Assembly: GCF_003324165.1 (NCBI RefSeq)
Contig: NW_025407847.1
Span: forward strand, 278,219 to 342,218
Length of the DNA: 64,000 nucleotides
From: Naegleria lovaniensis
Lineage: Eukaryota; Heterolobosea; Eutetramitea; Acrasida; Naegleriidae
Reading direction: 5' to 3'
Part shown: piece after piece, positions 1-10,758 of the stretch
Position numbering within the stretch: position 1 is the first letter of the stretch
Layout: each line of letters opens with the position of its first letter
Position numbers and translations under genes: made by a program
The notes under the pieces: model-generated
The model's database searches: none
What the model saw: the letters and a program-made list of their open reading frames with translations, nothing else
What the model was told of the DNA's origin: nothing

Positions 1-1311
1 AAGCTCTAATAGCCTTTTTAGACGTGGAAATACTATTATCTCCTAAGGACACATAATAACTAAGTTCGCTCATAATTTCTTGTACGTTTTTCTCGTTAGC
101 TAAAAGAGTTAAAACTTCCAGTTTAAGCTCTTTCAAATATGAAGGGTCGTTGTACTTGATGTAAAAGTCCTTAAAATAAGGCTGGAATACCTGAGGACTT
201 CTTGCCATCATGAATTTCAAATGTTGCAAAATTGTGTAGGCAAGTTCAGGACTTGAAGTAGCAAACAAAAGTAATAATGGATCTCTCAATCTACCATACA
301 CCCTAACATGATTCTTTGGCATATTTTGAGTGTAATGCAAGAACAAGTTTGTAATAGACATTACCACAGATGCATTTGAAATTTCTAATTTGTCATCAAG
401 CAAGTTCATAATGTCAAATATTTCGTCATTGCTCTCGGGTTTATACTTGAGCAAAAGTGAAGCAACTTCAGTGAGTTGCCATTCGGTATATTCAGATAGC
501 TTATTAAGGAGATGATAAACCATCTTTTTAGATACAATAACACCTGATTCCTCAATTTCGTTAAGTGTACGAATAGCGTTTACAATTACTTGGGCATCCT
601 TATCTTGAATCATGTCATACATTCGATCGTCAAATTTCTCAACTAATAATTATGGTCCATAACAAATATCAGCATTCATCATGACAGTTATGTATTACAA
701 TCGTCCGATCTCAACCTACCTTTTACTATTTGAGGAGCAATCTTGAACAACTTGGATACGCTCACAACAGCTGCACGTCTAACGTATGGGCTAGGGTCGT
801 TCAAACCTTCTTTGATGAGTGGAACGAGGTGTTCCGTTAGTTTTGAAATTCTCAAACTGCTCAAAGAACGCAATGCTAGCCCACGAACAATTGGGCTCTC
901 ATCCCTACAATCTCGTGCGAGGGTGTTGATAACAAGAATAGCCAAATCGGCATTTTGTCTGGCGTAGTGGGTAATGTATTGATAAATCATTTTCTTCTGC
1001 ACAATGTCTTTGGTGTTTACGCCCATGATCATTCTATCAAATAGTTTGCTAGTATCCAATCCCATTGTTGTAAATCCAATCACACGTTGGAGTACTTCTC
1101 TCTTTTTTGTTTGGTCATTATCAATTGTTGGATCAGATAATAATTGTTTTAACTCTTGAATTTCACCCTTCTTATCCGGAAGGTTTGTAGTCTTTGTTGT
1201 TTTGATGAGAGAGCCAACAGAGCTCATGGTTTTGCTGATGGAGGAACCAATTTGTGAGGCTCCCAAACTGATGCTGTCTCCGAGGTTTTTCAGAGTGGAG
1301 GAAGCGCTCAT
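1..1311 (-). CDS. beta-adaptin large subunit, AP-4-like (partial)
   Basis: This is the N-terminal trunk of an adaptor-complex beta subunit, which helps select cargo for coated vesicles at the trans-Golgi or endosomes. The exons are complement(<1..642, 720..1311) with a 77-nt GT-AG intron; joining gives IVK-VEKFDDRMYDMIQD in frame. Helical HEAT/ARM repeats run throughout. The stretch around VQKKMIYQYITHYA and VRGLALRSLSSLR is the classic adaptin signature. VQKK and VRGLALRS read closer to AP-4 beta than to AP-1/2 beta, but that call is inference. The first about 45 residues are a Ser/Thr/Lys-rich leader. The C-terminal part, including any ear domain, lies beyond the left edge. The gene is divergent from the VHS-GAT gene, with a 489-bp shared upstream region. 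Confidence 0.88.
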
Positions 1312-1800
1312 TTTTTTTGTTGGGACACCTCATCAGGTTGTTTAGCGAATTAAAAGATTTATGTCCAAAGAGCTTCTTAGCAACGGTGAATGTAGAATCC
1401 AATCGTTTTATATTGATGTGTTTCTCAAATATCAGGTTGTGATTCTTTTTAAATACTTTCATTCCCACCAGATGATAAAACTCTTTCATCTAAATTTTTG
1501 TTGTTAACTTGAGACAATTAAACTCGTTAGCATCATGCTTCAACGTTACCTTTGTGATATGAAATTTGATTAAGGTTACAGTTGGATGCTTAATGGAACC
1601 TCCATCAACAGTGGAGAGCATGCCCAAAAAAAATAGCTTGTCTCCGCCTCGAAAGATCTCTTGTGCTGGCCTCCAACCTGAAAGATTCATCATCAATTAA
1701 ACCCATCATCGCCATCACCAACGCTTTTTAGCATCTGGACAACAGTTGATCAAGCTGATCCTATTTGTATTTATTATTTCTTCACTGATCCAATATTAGC
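1312..1800. promoter_or_regulatory. shared upstream region of two divergent trafficking genes
   Basis: These 489 bp separate the beta-adaptin and VHS-GAT start codons, so they must carry both promoters. The open frames here have no recognisable composition or motifs. I see no RNA gene and no clear repeat. Confidence 0.4.
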
Positions 1801-3324
1801 ATGACTTCCTACAACAACACTTCCTACCAACAAACGGGTCCCGATTTCAATCGGCTCGTATTGAACGCAACAAATCCCAAAAATCAAACGGATGATTGGG
1901 ATTCTATTATGCAAATTTCTGATCTTTTATGCCAAAACCCAGATGATTACACCAGGCAAGTGCTTCCTATTTTGTTAGCAAGACTTAAAGATCCCAATCC
2001 GGTTGTTGTAATTTACTCTCTAACACTCTCCGATGCCATTTTGAAGAATACTAACGATTATGTAAAGAAGTGTTTTTTGAGATCTGAGTTTGTAAACATT
2101 GTGAATGGATTGACACAAGGAAGATCGAACGATGTAAAAGAGAAGGCAAGTGAGGTGATTAAAGAAAATCAGCTTACACAATTCCCATCATCAAGCTCAT
2201 CTCCTCCAATGGGAATTACATCCTCACCACAACAACAACCTTTGGCATCTTCAACAACAAGACAGCCACCTCCTTTCAGAGGAAATACAATCCAACAACC
2301 ACCTAGCAAACTGTCTACTTATCAAGAAAAATTGGATCCAGATTTGACAATTGTCAAGGAAAATATTAATTTATTAGGAGAACTAGTGTCTGCTGCTTCC
2401 TCACCAAATGAACTGAAAGAGGACGATACTGCTCTTCAACTCAAAGTAAATTGTGAGGAAATGCAGAGAAGAATAATTTCATTAATTGAAACGATTCCTC
2501 CAGAGGATGTACTTTTAAAACTGTTAGAAGTTAACGAAGCATTGAGCGACTCTCTTCAATCATTTGAAAAGTTTATGAAAACTGGTAAGAAAGAGAGTCC
2601 AAAGCTTTCACAAGCTCTCAACACCTCATCTGCTCCTCCCTTGTCACCAAATATCAACACATCTTCAACTGCTATGAGCACCTCAAGTGGATTTGGATCA
2701 TTGGCAAATAGAAATACGAATAGAACAAACACTCCATCGAATCAAAACAAAACCCTCTCTTTGGACGATTTTCTTGGATCCAGCGTACAACCAACACCAC
2801 CACAGCAACAATTCAATAGTAATGTCACACCAAGCAACTTAAACGCTAGCAGTAATAGTGGAGGAGTCAATAGTAATAAGGTCTCCACTGGAAACAGTTC
2901 ATCAACAACACCACTTTCTTTGGACGATCTTTTTGGATTAACAGCCTCAACACCAGTACAGCCACAACAACAGCGATTGCCTCCTATTGCCAATAATCCA
3001 TCTCCCTACACATTAAACAACAACCCATATTCCGATTCCATGGAGAGAGAATTTGGAAGATTAAATATTCAGGCCGGAAGCAACAACAATTCTTACAGCA
3101 ACCCCATTTACCCCTCCACGAATCCACAATACAGCACCAATCCATATACACCTCCATACAATCCTTATGGAGGCTCAGATCATGTGGACCCCAACGATCC
3201 ATTTGGTTTGAGTAGCAATCGACCACCACAACAACAACAATCGAATAACCAATCAAACCGATCTTCAGGTGGTTTTGCTGCTTTGGCAAACAGAGACAGA
3301 AGCAACTCGAGTCAAAAGAAATAA
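1801..3324 (+). CDS. VHS-GAT domain adaptor (TOM1/GGA-like)
   Basis: This 507-residue, intronless protein probably sorts ubiquitinated cargo on endosomes or the Golgi. A VHS domain occupies about residues 15-125 (DDWDSIMQISDLL, VVVIYSLTLSDAILKN). A GAT three-helix domain lies at about 178-262 (ENINLLGELVSAASS, LLKLLEVNEALSDSL). The remaining half is a disordered Ser/Asn/Gln/Pro tail holding a twice-repeated motif, LSLDDFLG and LSLDDLFGL. It also has a DPFG tripeptide-type site near residue 465, the kind of short linear motif that binds clathrin or adaptor ears. There is no FYVE or gamma-ear domain, which favours TOM1/TOL over HRS or GGA. It is the divergent neighbour of a beta-adaptin gene. 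Confidence 0.9.
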   Translation: MTSYNNTSYQQTGPDFNRLVLNATNPKNQTDDWDSIMQISDLLCQNPDDYTRQVLPILLARLKDPNPVVVIYSLTLSDAILKNTNDYVKKCFLRSEFVNIVNGLTQGRSNDVKEKASEVIKENQLTQFPSSSSSPPMGITSSPQQQPLASSTTRQPPPFRGNTIQQPPSKLSTYQEKLDPDLTIVKENINLLGELVSAASSPNELKEDDTALQLKVNCEEMQRRIISLIETIPPEDVLLKLLEVNEALSDSLQSFEKFMKTGKKESPKLSQALNTSSAPPLSPNINTSSTAMSTSSGFGSLANRNTNRTNTPSNQNKTLSLDDFLGSSVQPTPPQQQFNSNVTPSNLNASSNSGGVNSNKVSTGNSSSTTPLSLDDLFGLTASTPVQPQQQRLPPIANNPSPYTLNNNPYSDSMEREFGRLNIQAGSNNNSYSNPIYPSTNPQYSTNPYTPPYNPYGGSDHVDPNDPFGLSSNRPPQQQQSNNQSNRSSGGFAALANRDRSNSSQKK

Positions 3325-3478
3325 ACAATGATTCAGTGTTTTTGTCTTTGTTGTGATCGTCATCCAATTCCGAGTAATGTTGATCATCACTCGTTCTAGA
3401 TCTTCAATTACAATTTCACAAGTTTATTTCAAATCATACTATGATATGAAGTTTTCGGCAATATTACAATCAAGGGAT

Positions 3479-4305
3479 TTATTGGTCATCTCCTTCAACG
3501 TCTTCCACTTTAGAACCGTCATTCTTCTCCTCTTGCATATCAGAAGTCCACAAAGTCAAGTTATCTCTCAACAATTGAAGAATGAGAGTAGAATCCTTGT
3601 ATGATTCCTCAGTGAGACTATCCAATTCAGCAATAGCATCATCAAAGGCCTTCTTTGCCAATTGGCAAGCACTTTGAGGTGAGTTCAAAATTTCATAATA
3701 GAAAACAGAAAAGTTGAGGGCCAAACCTAAACGAATTGGGTGAGTTGTTTGGAGTTCCTTTGCAATCTTTGTTGCAGTGTTGTAGGCCTCCAAAGAATTG
3801 TTGGCTGCTTCCTTTCTGGAGTCACCAGTAGTGAATTCAGCAAGATATCTGTGATAATCACCCTTCATCTTGTAGTGGAAAACTTTTGATTCGTCAGATT
3901 GGCTAGATGGGATCAAATGTTGATCCAAGATTGACAAAATATCATTACAGATATCGGTTAATTCCTTTTCAACCTTGCCTCTGTATTTCTTGATCTTTTC
4001 AACGTGATGTAAATTTCCCTTGCTTTCCTCCTTTTGCTCAATGGAGTTGATGATTCTCCAGGAAGCACGTCTGGAACCAATAACGTTTTTGTATGCCACA
4101 GACAAGAGGTTTCTTTCCTCAACAGTCAATTCAACATCCAATTGGGCAACCTTCTTCATGCTTTGGACCATTTCTACAAAGAGAAGGTGATGATTAGACA
4201 AAAGGTTGTTGTTAGTCTATAACAATACTCACCATCATATCTTTCAGCTTGTTCAGCAAGCTTGGCCATGAAAACGTTATCTTCTCTTGATTCAGTTTCG
4301 CTCAT
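3479..4305 (-). CDS. 14-3-3 protein
   Basis: This phosphoserine/threonine-binding dimer regulates many kinases and cytosolic targets. The exons are complement(3479..4173, 4233..4305), with a 59-nt intron whose removal gives [13 protein letters not shown]. The protein has 255 residues, the usual family length. Diagnostic blocks are [20 protein letters not shown], the second signature around [14 protein letters not shown], and [18 protein letters not shown]. The tail is short and acidic ([16 protein letters not shown]). It is convergent with the VHS-GAT gene, with 154 bp between the stops. Confidence 0.97.
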
Positions 4306-5232
4306 TTTGGATCGCTGTTGGTGATGACGATTGTTTGATGATGAATTGTATAAAATGTGAACTTCAGAGAGAGATTAGCGTTTGATATTTACCTTTGTGG
4401 GTCGTGCTGTATTTTTTTTTGTATTTTGGCTCTACTCGTCCAATCATCAGGTTGAGCAAACCGATTGTAAACCTCGCTGTCATTCATTCGGCAAAAGATG
4501 TAATTTGTTAAAACGGGATTGTCTCATCTCTCAATGTTGATTTCTAACGATCATCAACCACTAAACTAGCCACTCAGAGTTAGTCAACATTGAGATCTCT
4601 GCTTGCTGCTCATATCTTCCTCGTGTGAGTTGTTTTAGAGAAATTTCCTTATTGCTTCCAACGCTGGTGTTGAATGAACGAGTGCTGACACAGTAAAGTT
4701 TTTCTCCATTTAAAATGCTTAAAGCAAACCAGTACCAAAATCGGTCTTGACGCGTTCTGCCGCCAAATTCATTCGTAGCCGGAGTTTGGATGATTGAGGC
4801 TCGACGCTCTCTGGGCTCTTATTCTCAACAACATCGTTCAAATAGAGAGCTGTTGATGAAAGTATCAATAGCCTTCACCACCTCGATCACATCTAACACA
4901 TGAGACACAGCTCAAAAAGACAGAAAAACGCCTGTTCTCAAAGGTATATCAGTAGTTACCTGGGAACAGCTGTTCTTGGAACAAAGGGATCGTCATACCG
5001 CGGTATACCTAACATCAATGATTTCCTTGTTCTGAGGGTTATGTTCATCTCAAAGAAAACAAAAAAACGCAAAATCCTTTGACACTTGTCAATCCATCAC
5101 TGTACCGTTAAAAAAATTGTTGTCTCGGCAGTATCAACGAGATTTTCATCCTCCAGCAACAAAATTATATCGTTGAAGATCTTCAATATCATCATCATCA
5201 TCATATTACCATCACCACAATAATTGTTGAGA
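4306..5232. other. intergenic region, no gene seen
   Basis: These 927 bp lie between the 14-3-3 and Ras start codons, which point away from each other. Short open frames here show no domain, signal peptide or splice logic. A short ATC microsatellite sits near 5188-5205, in the presumed 5' UTR of the Ras gene. I saw no tRNA-like arms. Confidence 0.5.
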
Positions 5233-6372
5233 ATGTCTGTACAAAATATAAAGGTTGCAGTTTGTGGAGCCGGTGCGGTGGGAAAATCCTGTCTCACCAT
5301 TCAATTTGTCCAGAATCAATTTGTAGAGGCGTAAGTTTGTTATTATTGGTACCGAGATGTTGTTTATTGTGTCATTCAACAATGCGCGTGTCATGAAATG
5401 GACAAACAATTTATTGTAATATTGTTATCGATATTGATGAATCATTTGATCAAATGATTGTTGATACCATGACAAACGACTTGTATGCGGAATGTATTTC
5501 TTGTTATTGTGGCTTGTTGATGTCAACAATATGTTGACCAAATATTTATGGATACTATATATTTACACACACACATACATCAGATGGGACCCTACGATCG
5601 AGGACAGTTATCAAAAATCACTTAAAGTGAATAACACTGTTGTGCAATTAGACATTTTGGATACTGCAGGACAAGATGGTTCGTATGAATTATGAATAAT
5701 AATAATTTTCAATGATACATCATGATACTTTTTTATTTACAACAACTACAGAATATAAGGTTAGTAGCACTTGTCATGAATGACACGACTAATTTTCAAT
5801 CTATCTACCACCATCACAACTTCACTTATAATGAACTTTAAAAGGCATTGAGAGATGAATATATGAGAACTGCGGATGGATTTTTACTAGTTTTTGACAT
5901 TTCTAAACCAAAGACTTTTGAGGATTTAAATGAATTCCATAAGCAAATTGTTAGAAGCAAAGATTGTGATTATCCTCCAATTATTTTGGTTGGAAATAAG
6001 ATTGATGTAAGTTGTTGAAAATGAAATGATTTTGTGAACATGAACTTGTCATGCCACACACATTTTTCGGATGGATGACATGATTATCAATTCATCTTTC
6101 TCGACCATTGTACATTTTGTGACAATTTTTTCAACAACTTAATATACAAATAGCTTCCTCCTGAAAAGAGAGCAGTTTCACGTCAACAAGCAGAAGATGT
6201 TTGTGCAAAATGGAAAATTGAATTTATTGAAACAAGTGCTAAAACACGAACCAATGTGGACGAGGCTTTCCAAAAGCTTGTCAAAACAATTCTAAAGCAA
6301 ATGGAGAAAACAAAACCTGTAAATACAAATAATAAGGAGAAACCAGAGAAGAAGCCTTGTATTTTACTTTAA
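5233..6372 (+). CDS. Ras-family small GTPase with an 8-nt microexon
   Basis: This membrane-tethered molecular switch has 193 residues. The exons are 5233..5330, 5584..5678, 5752..5759, 5845..6006 and 6154..6372. Splicing gives G1 GAGAVGKS, switch I WDPTIEDSY, G3 DTAGQDEY, G4 NKID and G5 ETSAK. The protein ends in the CAAX box CILL, whose terminal Leu predicts geranylgeranylation. The third exon is only AATATAAG; without it the reading frame and the DEYK residues of switch II are lost. Position 13 (Ras numbering) is Ala rather than Gly. ALRDEYMRTADGF places it with Ras/Rap rather than Rho or Rab. Confidence 0.93.
5752..5759 (+). other. 8-nt microexon in the Ras gene
   Basis: The sequence ctacag|AATATAAG|gttagt lies between introns of 73 and 85 nt. 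It supplies two bases of Glu plus Tyr-Lys of the DTAGQDEYK switch II motif. Direct splicing of the flanking exons breaks the frame. Confidence 0.85.
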
Positions 6373-6609
6373 ATAAATACTATAGTGTGAATGACCCATG
6401 AATTCATTCTTGATATGGCAAGAGATTCTTGAGCGCTTTTCAGTGGTTGGGGTGCGCTTGTGTGCCAACTAAGTTAAATTTAAAACATCATGGATGGTGT
6501 GTGAGCAGCTGTAAAGTGCTTCATTGCATGTCAAGAAAATCAAACTTTCATTACCGTTTTTGGATTGAATTTTCACAGTCGACGATGAGATTTCACAAAA
6601 AATATTGAC

Positions 6610-8450
6610 ATGTCTGCTCTTGCTCTCTCATCAACAACTAGTGTGGTTGGTGCCATGATTTTGTTGTTCACAATTTTAACAGTTGCTTGCCCTGTTGAAT
6701 CCGCCAATCATCAGCAACCATTCTTGACATAAGGAATGATGACCTCTTTCGAGTCAGAGCATTTTCATTCATCATCATTCTCACCATCATTCTCATCACT
6801 CATGATTCCCATTTCACATGATGAAAAGTCTTTGAACAACCCGGAACCAAGAATCTCTTCAAAAGAGTTGCTCAGCAACATTAACAACTTACAAAATGGA
6901 GGAGTCTTTCGATATTACGATTCCATTTTCCAAGATGCTTCATGTACTCTGCCTTTAAAAATCAAACATTTGGTGAATGAAACTTCAGGTGTTTGCACGT
7001 CGCCATCCAACAACAACTTGTGTCAACCCATTGCAGGTGCTGGTTACAGTAAGGGTTACAAGTGTCTAGTATTCTCAGCACCACCCACGGTTGAACCAGG
7101 TTATTTGGCTCTTGTCTTTCATCCAAACAAGGATTGTTCTGGAATTGCCTCCAATACTGGAATGAGTATCATTCCATCGGGAGTGTCCCAAATTTCATAT
7201 TTTCCCATGTTCGAATGTTCTCGTGGTTTCTCTGCCAATACGAGTGTTATGGGCAATACACATCTATTCATAATGTATATGTGATGAACAATGCAATCAA
7301 GTTCAACAAACTTTACAATATGACTCTCGTGAATGTTTTCCAAATGGTTTTTCGAGTAGTATTTCTTTGGTTTCAAATTCTTCATGGGTCTATTATGACA
7401 TGTACTCGGACGACTCGTGCGCGAGTTCATTTCTAGCACTTGCCAATGCCACATGCACTCCCTCATGTTCCAAACTTGCGATCAGTGGTCGTTATGGATA
7501 CATCTCGTGTCCTAATTATATGAAATTCAATGAAGCACCTCCTCCTCGTCCTGGACAAGTTCAAGTATTGACCTTTTCCAATGCGACTCAGATTTTCAAA
7601 TCCTTTCGTTGGATATTATCCTCTCAATGTTTGTACTCAAGACGTGTTAGCCACAGCCAGAGTGGATTATTCTGCCAAGGCATCATGCTCACACTATACA
7701 GCTTATTCAGGAACGGATTGTTCACAAGTGTACCAACAATTCCCAACGAATCATTTGGGAGGAACCAATGCGAATAATCAAACGTGTAATAGTATGAATA
7801 GTGGAGGTTCTCTGAAGGCCTATACCTTTGTATGCTCGGACAGTCATGGTAACAACAACAATCAACAACAACCTGCAGTGACCCTCAATGGATACATTTC
7901 ATATGATTTATATTCTGATCGTGCATGTACCAAGAAATTGAAATCAACCATTGTGAAACCTTCTCAAGTATGCTTGATGAGTGGAGAATGTATTCAAGTT
8001 CCAGGATCCAACAATTTGTATGGAATTTCAAAGTGTTCATCTACTTTACCGTCTGTTCAACAAGGTCAAATGGTCATTCATACCTATGCAAGTCTCAATT
8101 GTAATACTTCTACTCTTCAACATTCTCAATATTATCCCATTCAAACATGTAGTGTGAATATGATGGGATCTGGAAGTATCATGCCTCACGCTTCATGTTC
8201 ATCCTATCAATCCTATTCTGATATGGAGTGTCAAGTGGCAGCAAACAAATTGGATTATACCTCAGCAAGTTGTTTACCGAATGGTAATTCAAATTCTCTC
8301 TCCGTTTCATGTCAAGTCATTCCTGTGGTGCTTCCAAGTAATAGTACAAAGAGAACAGTTTCTGGAGCTATTTCCATTCAAAGAGAAAACATGTTGGTTA
8401 CAATGATAGCATTGTGGATTGGATGTATGATTTTAGTTTTTACTTGGTAA
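6610..8450 (+). pseudogene. disrupted Cys-rich surface protein gene, copy 1
   Basis: I do not recognise a named family. The coding pieces describe a secreted, Cys-rich protein. It has an N-terminal signal peptide (MSALALSSTTSVVGAMILLF) and several repeated units of the form YYDxxxxDxxC...C...C. A C-terminal hydrophobic stretch with no cytoplasmic tail (MLVTMIALWIGCMILVFTW) looks like a GPI-anchor signal. The reading is broken by an in-frame TAA at 6730-6732. Frame changes occur near 7271-7284 and near 7590, where alignment to copy 2 suggests a few missing bases. No GT-AG intron explains them. Recent decay is most likely; assembly indels are the alternative. The tandem neighbour is a related copy. 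Confidence 0.7.
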
Positions 8451-8808
8451 TAGGAGAGAGCACAAGTGTTTGCTTGCAGAGGAAATAAATTCATTTCACT
8501 GATGATGCAATTCTCTTACCTTATTCCCTTAATGAATTTTATCACCAATGAATAGGACTGGTAAAACTGTAAAACCTCATTGCCTCTATTACAAGCATGT
8601 TCTGTATGAATACCCACACTGATGTTAAGGAACACATCAAAGAAGGATATGTCACAAGTCGTGAATGGGACTCACCAATTGTACAAAGACCAAATTTTTG
8701 ATTGGATCGTGAATGAGATTAACGTTGATTATGTTCAAAAGAATTGCATCGTTGGTTCAAAAATTGTGTGGCCAAAGTGTTTTTCCACATTCAACAAAAT
8801 TGAACCAC
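8451..8808 (+). other. spacer between tandem surface-protein copies
   Basis: These 358 bp lie between copy 1 and the most likely start of copy 2. A reading frame in phase with copy 2 runs back to about 8713. It adds a basic leader before the signal peptide, and I judge it untranslated or a vestige. Nothing else stands out. Confidence 0.4.
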
Positions 8809-9626
8809 ATGTCAATCCAAGTTACGTTGAAAGCACTCATTGCTATCGTTGTTATTCTCAGTACACTACTATTCAACAATAACAACTACAACATACAATC
8901 ACCCTTTGTGCATGCCTATCCATTGAGTTCTTCAGTACAAGAAGATACTCCACTCTATTTCTCTCAGCAACATTCAATGTCTCAGAATGTGGTGAGCGAA
9001 AATCAACAACAACAACCAATTTATATTTATTACGATTCCATTTTCAAAGATCAACAGTATCTTATTTAAGAGCTACCCAAGACTGCACTCCTAATCCATC
9101 CTGCTCTCAGATTTCAGATATTTCCTTTGGTTATTATGGAAAGGTTTCATGTCCAAGTGCAGTACCCACACCTCGACCACACCAAGTTCAAGTCGTTCAG
9201 TATCTTAATGGCACCCAATGCAGATTTGTGAATGTCCATATTTCATATTACCCCAAAGATGTATGCACTGGTGATTTGTCTGTCAAATTCAGTCCTGATT
9301 ATAGTGTAAAAGCTACTTGTGATCAATTAATTTCTTATAAGGGAACCAATTGCAATTCCACTGAAATCTACAAAGAAATATCTTATTCGAATTCAACAAA
9401 ATGTAGTATGGATAGTGAGTACGGACTGGGCTATTCCCTGATGTGTTCAAATGGAACAGAACCACCACAACCAGTACCAAGTCCCATTCAACCTCCTGCA
9501 AAAAGTAATAGTACTAAGAAGGGAAATTCCATCTCTTTGGCCACGTCTACTCCAAAAGCAAACATGTTCTTGTTGGTGGTTATTGTCATGGTCTGCATGG
9601 GTTGTTCATTATTGTTACAATTATAG
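8809..9626 (+). pseudogene. disrupted Cys-rich surface protein gene, copy 2
   Basis: This is a shorter relative of copy 1. It starts with a signal peptide (MSIQVTLKALIAIVVILSTL) and shares the blocks YYDSIF, CTP-x-x-SC, PRPHQVQV, ISYYPKDVC and SVKATCDQ. It ends in a GPI-signal-like tail (ANMFLLVVIVMVCMG). A single frame change near 9050-9066 separates the signal-peptide part from the Cys-rich part. The central repeats of copy 1 are absent, so it is also internally shorter. One sequencing indel would be enough to explain the break, so this copy may be functional. The arrangement is head-to-tail with copy 1, implying local duplication. Confidence 0.65.
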
Positions 9627-9841
9627 TATTATTTTCAAAAGAGTTGCAAAGAGAACATTGATGAACGAGATCACTAATAATATGAAGCAAGAAAGGAGTA
9701 ACCTTACCAATATCCATAGAGACATGTCATCATGATCAAATAAATATTTGTAATTGAAGGGTTCTTAATATTGTTTTATCGTACTCTTGGGACTCGCACA
9801 TATCAGAAATCGATTGTAAATCCGTTGGTGATGATAATTTT

Positions 9842-10467
9842 TTATTGTTGTAAATATCGAACAAAAGTCTCAATATCAGTTTCTAATAAAGTATAGTAAT
9901 CCTTCGCTTTAGGAATGTGATGCGCTAGATGGTTGCTCGACAAGTTGAGCTTTTCTAAAATTTTGTAAATAATAAGCTCAAGTACATCCACTGGTTTTGT
10001 TTCAGTGGAGTTGCTTTCTTTTCTCCCAAGAGAATGCATTTTGATAAAATACCGTTGTGGTTTGTCTGATCCTGGTCTATCTATTATAACAACAACTCCT
10101 AATTGATCTCCTCCTTTTTTAATGTCGAATGATATTTCACCTTCGGGATAGAGGTTATGGAAATAATTGTTGTCTAATTGACCCAATAACATTGTTCTTG
10201 CTCTCCGTTCGTTTCAGTACCATTCTCCACACATCTTAGCAAAATATGAATGTTTTTTCTTAACGACGGGCCGTCGTTAAAGTCTTTGTTGGTCATTACA
10301 TTCGTATCAAGAAACTCAGACCAAGAAATGTCCCATTTAGCATTAACTTCAGCACCAAATACTCTTTTAAAACGATCCATGGTCAATTTTTCGACCACCT
10401 TCGCAAGATAACATTCTTTGTTTATGGATGAATAAGTACAAAGAGGCATGCTAGGATTCGAAGTCAT
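9842..10467 (-). pseudogene. broken hypothetical gene
   Basis: I do not recognise the family. Two open pieces in different frames (10174-10467 and 9842-10192) read as one protein of about 200 residues. The first has MDRFKRVFGAEVNAKWDISWSE; the second has GVVVIIDRPGSDKPQRYFIK and VDVLELIIYKILEKLNLSS. The frames change near 10174-10200. The only GT...AG pair that would restore the frame there is about 20 nt long, far too short for an intron. The start and end are open-frame limits and may be wrong. It lies next to the two disrupted surface-protein copies. Confidence 0.5.
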
Positions 10468-10758
10468 GTCGGTGGGAAAGGCGTTAAATTTTTAGAATGT
10501 GGTTTTTTACGGTTTGGAACCAAGTCATGGTAAGATAAATTTAACCTTAATAATAATCGAAGTAGAAACAAATCATCATGATGAAATAAATATATTTATA
10601 ATTCACAATACTGCTATTATTGATGTGATATACAAAATTGTCCCTTCATTTGGGACGATCATTTCCTTCATTATTGAGGTCAAGTAAATAGATATATGAG
10701 AGAAGAGAGTGCGCGCATGTGTGTGTTTGTGTGATTAGTATGGTGATCATCAACAACA

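Noticed and set aside
1490-1696. Small minus-strand protein gene in the divergent promoter
   Set aside because: No signal, domain or compositional support, and it lies wholly in the region that must hold two promoters.
4306-5232. tRNA or other RNA gene in the large gap before the Ras gene
   Set aside because: No T-arm-like GGTTCRA box or cloverleaf arms seen by eye; a covariance scan would be decisive.
6610-8450. Introns explaining the breaks in the first surface-protein copy
   Set aside because: No GT-AG pair near the in-frame TAA or near the two frame changes removes them while keeping the Cys pattern seen in copy 2.
9842-10467. A real 20-nt intron joining the two open pieces
   Set aside because: The only GT...AG pair that restores frame gives an intron about half the length of the shortest intron inferred elsewhere in the window.
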